A DNA stretch of 6,795 nt from assembly GCA_002358835.1 (NCBI GenBank), contig DEPP01000115.1, positions 1 through 6,795 on the forward strand, written 5' to 3'. The notes below the pieces were generated by a model, which made no database searches, had not been told where the DNA came from, and worked only from the letters and a program-made list of their open reading frames with translations. The position numbers were made by a program, and so were the translations under genes. The DNA comes from Bacteroidales bacterium UBA3389. Its GTDB lineage: Bacteria; Bacteroidota; Bacteroidia; Bacteroidales; P3. Shown in pieces: positions 6,616 through 6,795 of the stretch; within the stretch, counting starts at the first letter, position 1, and every line of letters starts with the position of its first letter.

Positions 6616-6681
6616 CGAAAATCTCGGAATAAACACCGTATTTTTGCTTTGAGCGGTGAGCGACGGGCTTTGGGATTTCTC

Positions 6682-6705
6682 TCGCAAAGGTCGCAAAATC
6701 GCAAA
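6682..6705. repeat. Three TCGCAAA repeats upstream of der
   Basis: TCGCAAA occurs at 6682-6688, 6691-6697 and 6699-6705, at spacings of 9 and 8 nt. On the minus strand, the direction of der transcription, this reads TTTGCGA three times. It lies 67-90 nt upstream of the der -7 box in DNA without a credible gene. Short CGCAAAG-type repeats are common between genes in Bacteroidales, so this may be neutral repeat DNA. Confidence 0.7.
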
Positions 6706-6720
6706 GGCTGATTTCAAAGG

Positions 6721-6752
6721 ACAACAAGTCAACAAGACAACGAGACAACAAA
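6721..6752. repeat. Four-copy 8-bp tandem repeat (ACAACAAG type)
   Basis: Four consecutive 8-mers read ACAACAAG (6721-6728), TCAACAAG (6729-6736), ACAACGAG (6737-6744) and ACAACAAA (6745-6752). Each differs from the consensus ACAACAAG by at most one base. The array lies in the intergenic DNA upstream of der, just beyond the TCGCAAA repeats. An 8-bp period is not a multiple of three, which argues against coding use. The region 6588-6795 otherwise holds only the der promoter and an AT-rich end. Confidence 0.8.
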
Positions 6753-6774
6753 ACTTGCGCTCGTTTTCCTTTAC

Positions 6775-6795
6775 CTTATATATATAATGTATAAG
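6775..6795. repeat. AT-rich inverted repeat at the window edge
   Basis: CTTATA (6775-6780) and TATAAG (6790-6795) are inverted repeats flanking a nine-base AT-rich centre. The right arm ends exactly at the window boundary, so the true extent is unknown. It could be part of a terminator, promoter or simple AT tract. Confidence 0.35.

Noticed and set aside
6588..6704. Longer der start at 6704, adding 39 residues
   Set aside because: The extension runs through the der promoter box and the TCGCAAA repeat, and the Der family starts at the MGNILAIVGRPNVGKS segment.
6508..6751. Small minus-strand open frames upstream of and overlapping der
   Set aside because: They run in other frames through the der promoter, the 5' end of der and the repeats; the sequence has no recognisable features.

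Overview
This window looks like chromosomal DNA from a member of the Bacteroidota, most likely order Bacteroidales. The basis is its moderately AT-rich composition, its gene content, the near absence of strong Shine-Dalgarno sequences, and two copies of the Bacteroidota -7 promoter box (TAnnTTTG). These boxes read TACCTTTG before folC and TATCTTTG before der, and both are followed by CAC. The FolC and Der sequences are also of the Bacteroidales kind by family knowledge (FolC begins with an MFQR.GASAYK segment; Der is 437 residues). No species can be named from sequence alone.

Layout. At the left edge is the 5' end of a bacterial ferritin gene on the minus strand (1-107), cut by the window boundary. 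A 160-bp divergent intergenic region (108-267) separates it from folC on the plus strand (268-1560). That region holds the folC promoter and a 28-nt imperfect palindrome. folC ends at a strong 16-bp hairpin with a T-run (1609-1652), which also lies just beyond the end of the convergent minus-strand operon.

The rest of the window is one minus-strand gene cluster read from right to left: der (6587-5274), an Hsp15-like S4 RNA-binding protein (5253-4876), a MenA-like UbiA prenyltransferase (4838-3840), a radical SAM protein with a C-terminal cysteine cluster (3843-2944), and a short ComEC/Rec2-type protein without a metallo-beta-lactamase domain (2944-1670). Gaps are 20 and 37 nt for the first two junctions. 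The last two are overlaps (ATGA, then TAATG), so these five genes probably form one transcript from the promoter just upstream of der. The 208 bp upstream of der (6588-6795) contain no convincing gene but carry two kinds of short tandem repeat.

How the genes fit together. Der and Hsp15 both act on the large ribosomal subunit, so the promoter-proximal half of the cluster is about ribosome assembly and rescue. The distal half is membrane-related: a polyprenyl transferase, a cytosolic Fe-S radical enzyme, and a DNA-uptake-type channel. The overlapping starts of the prenyltransferase and the radical SAM gene suggest coordinated expression and possibly a shared pathway. That pair is the least explained part of the window. 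The other genes are ordinary housekeeping genes; I found no mobile element, CRISPR array, tRNA, rRNA or clear riboswitch.
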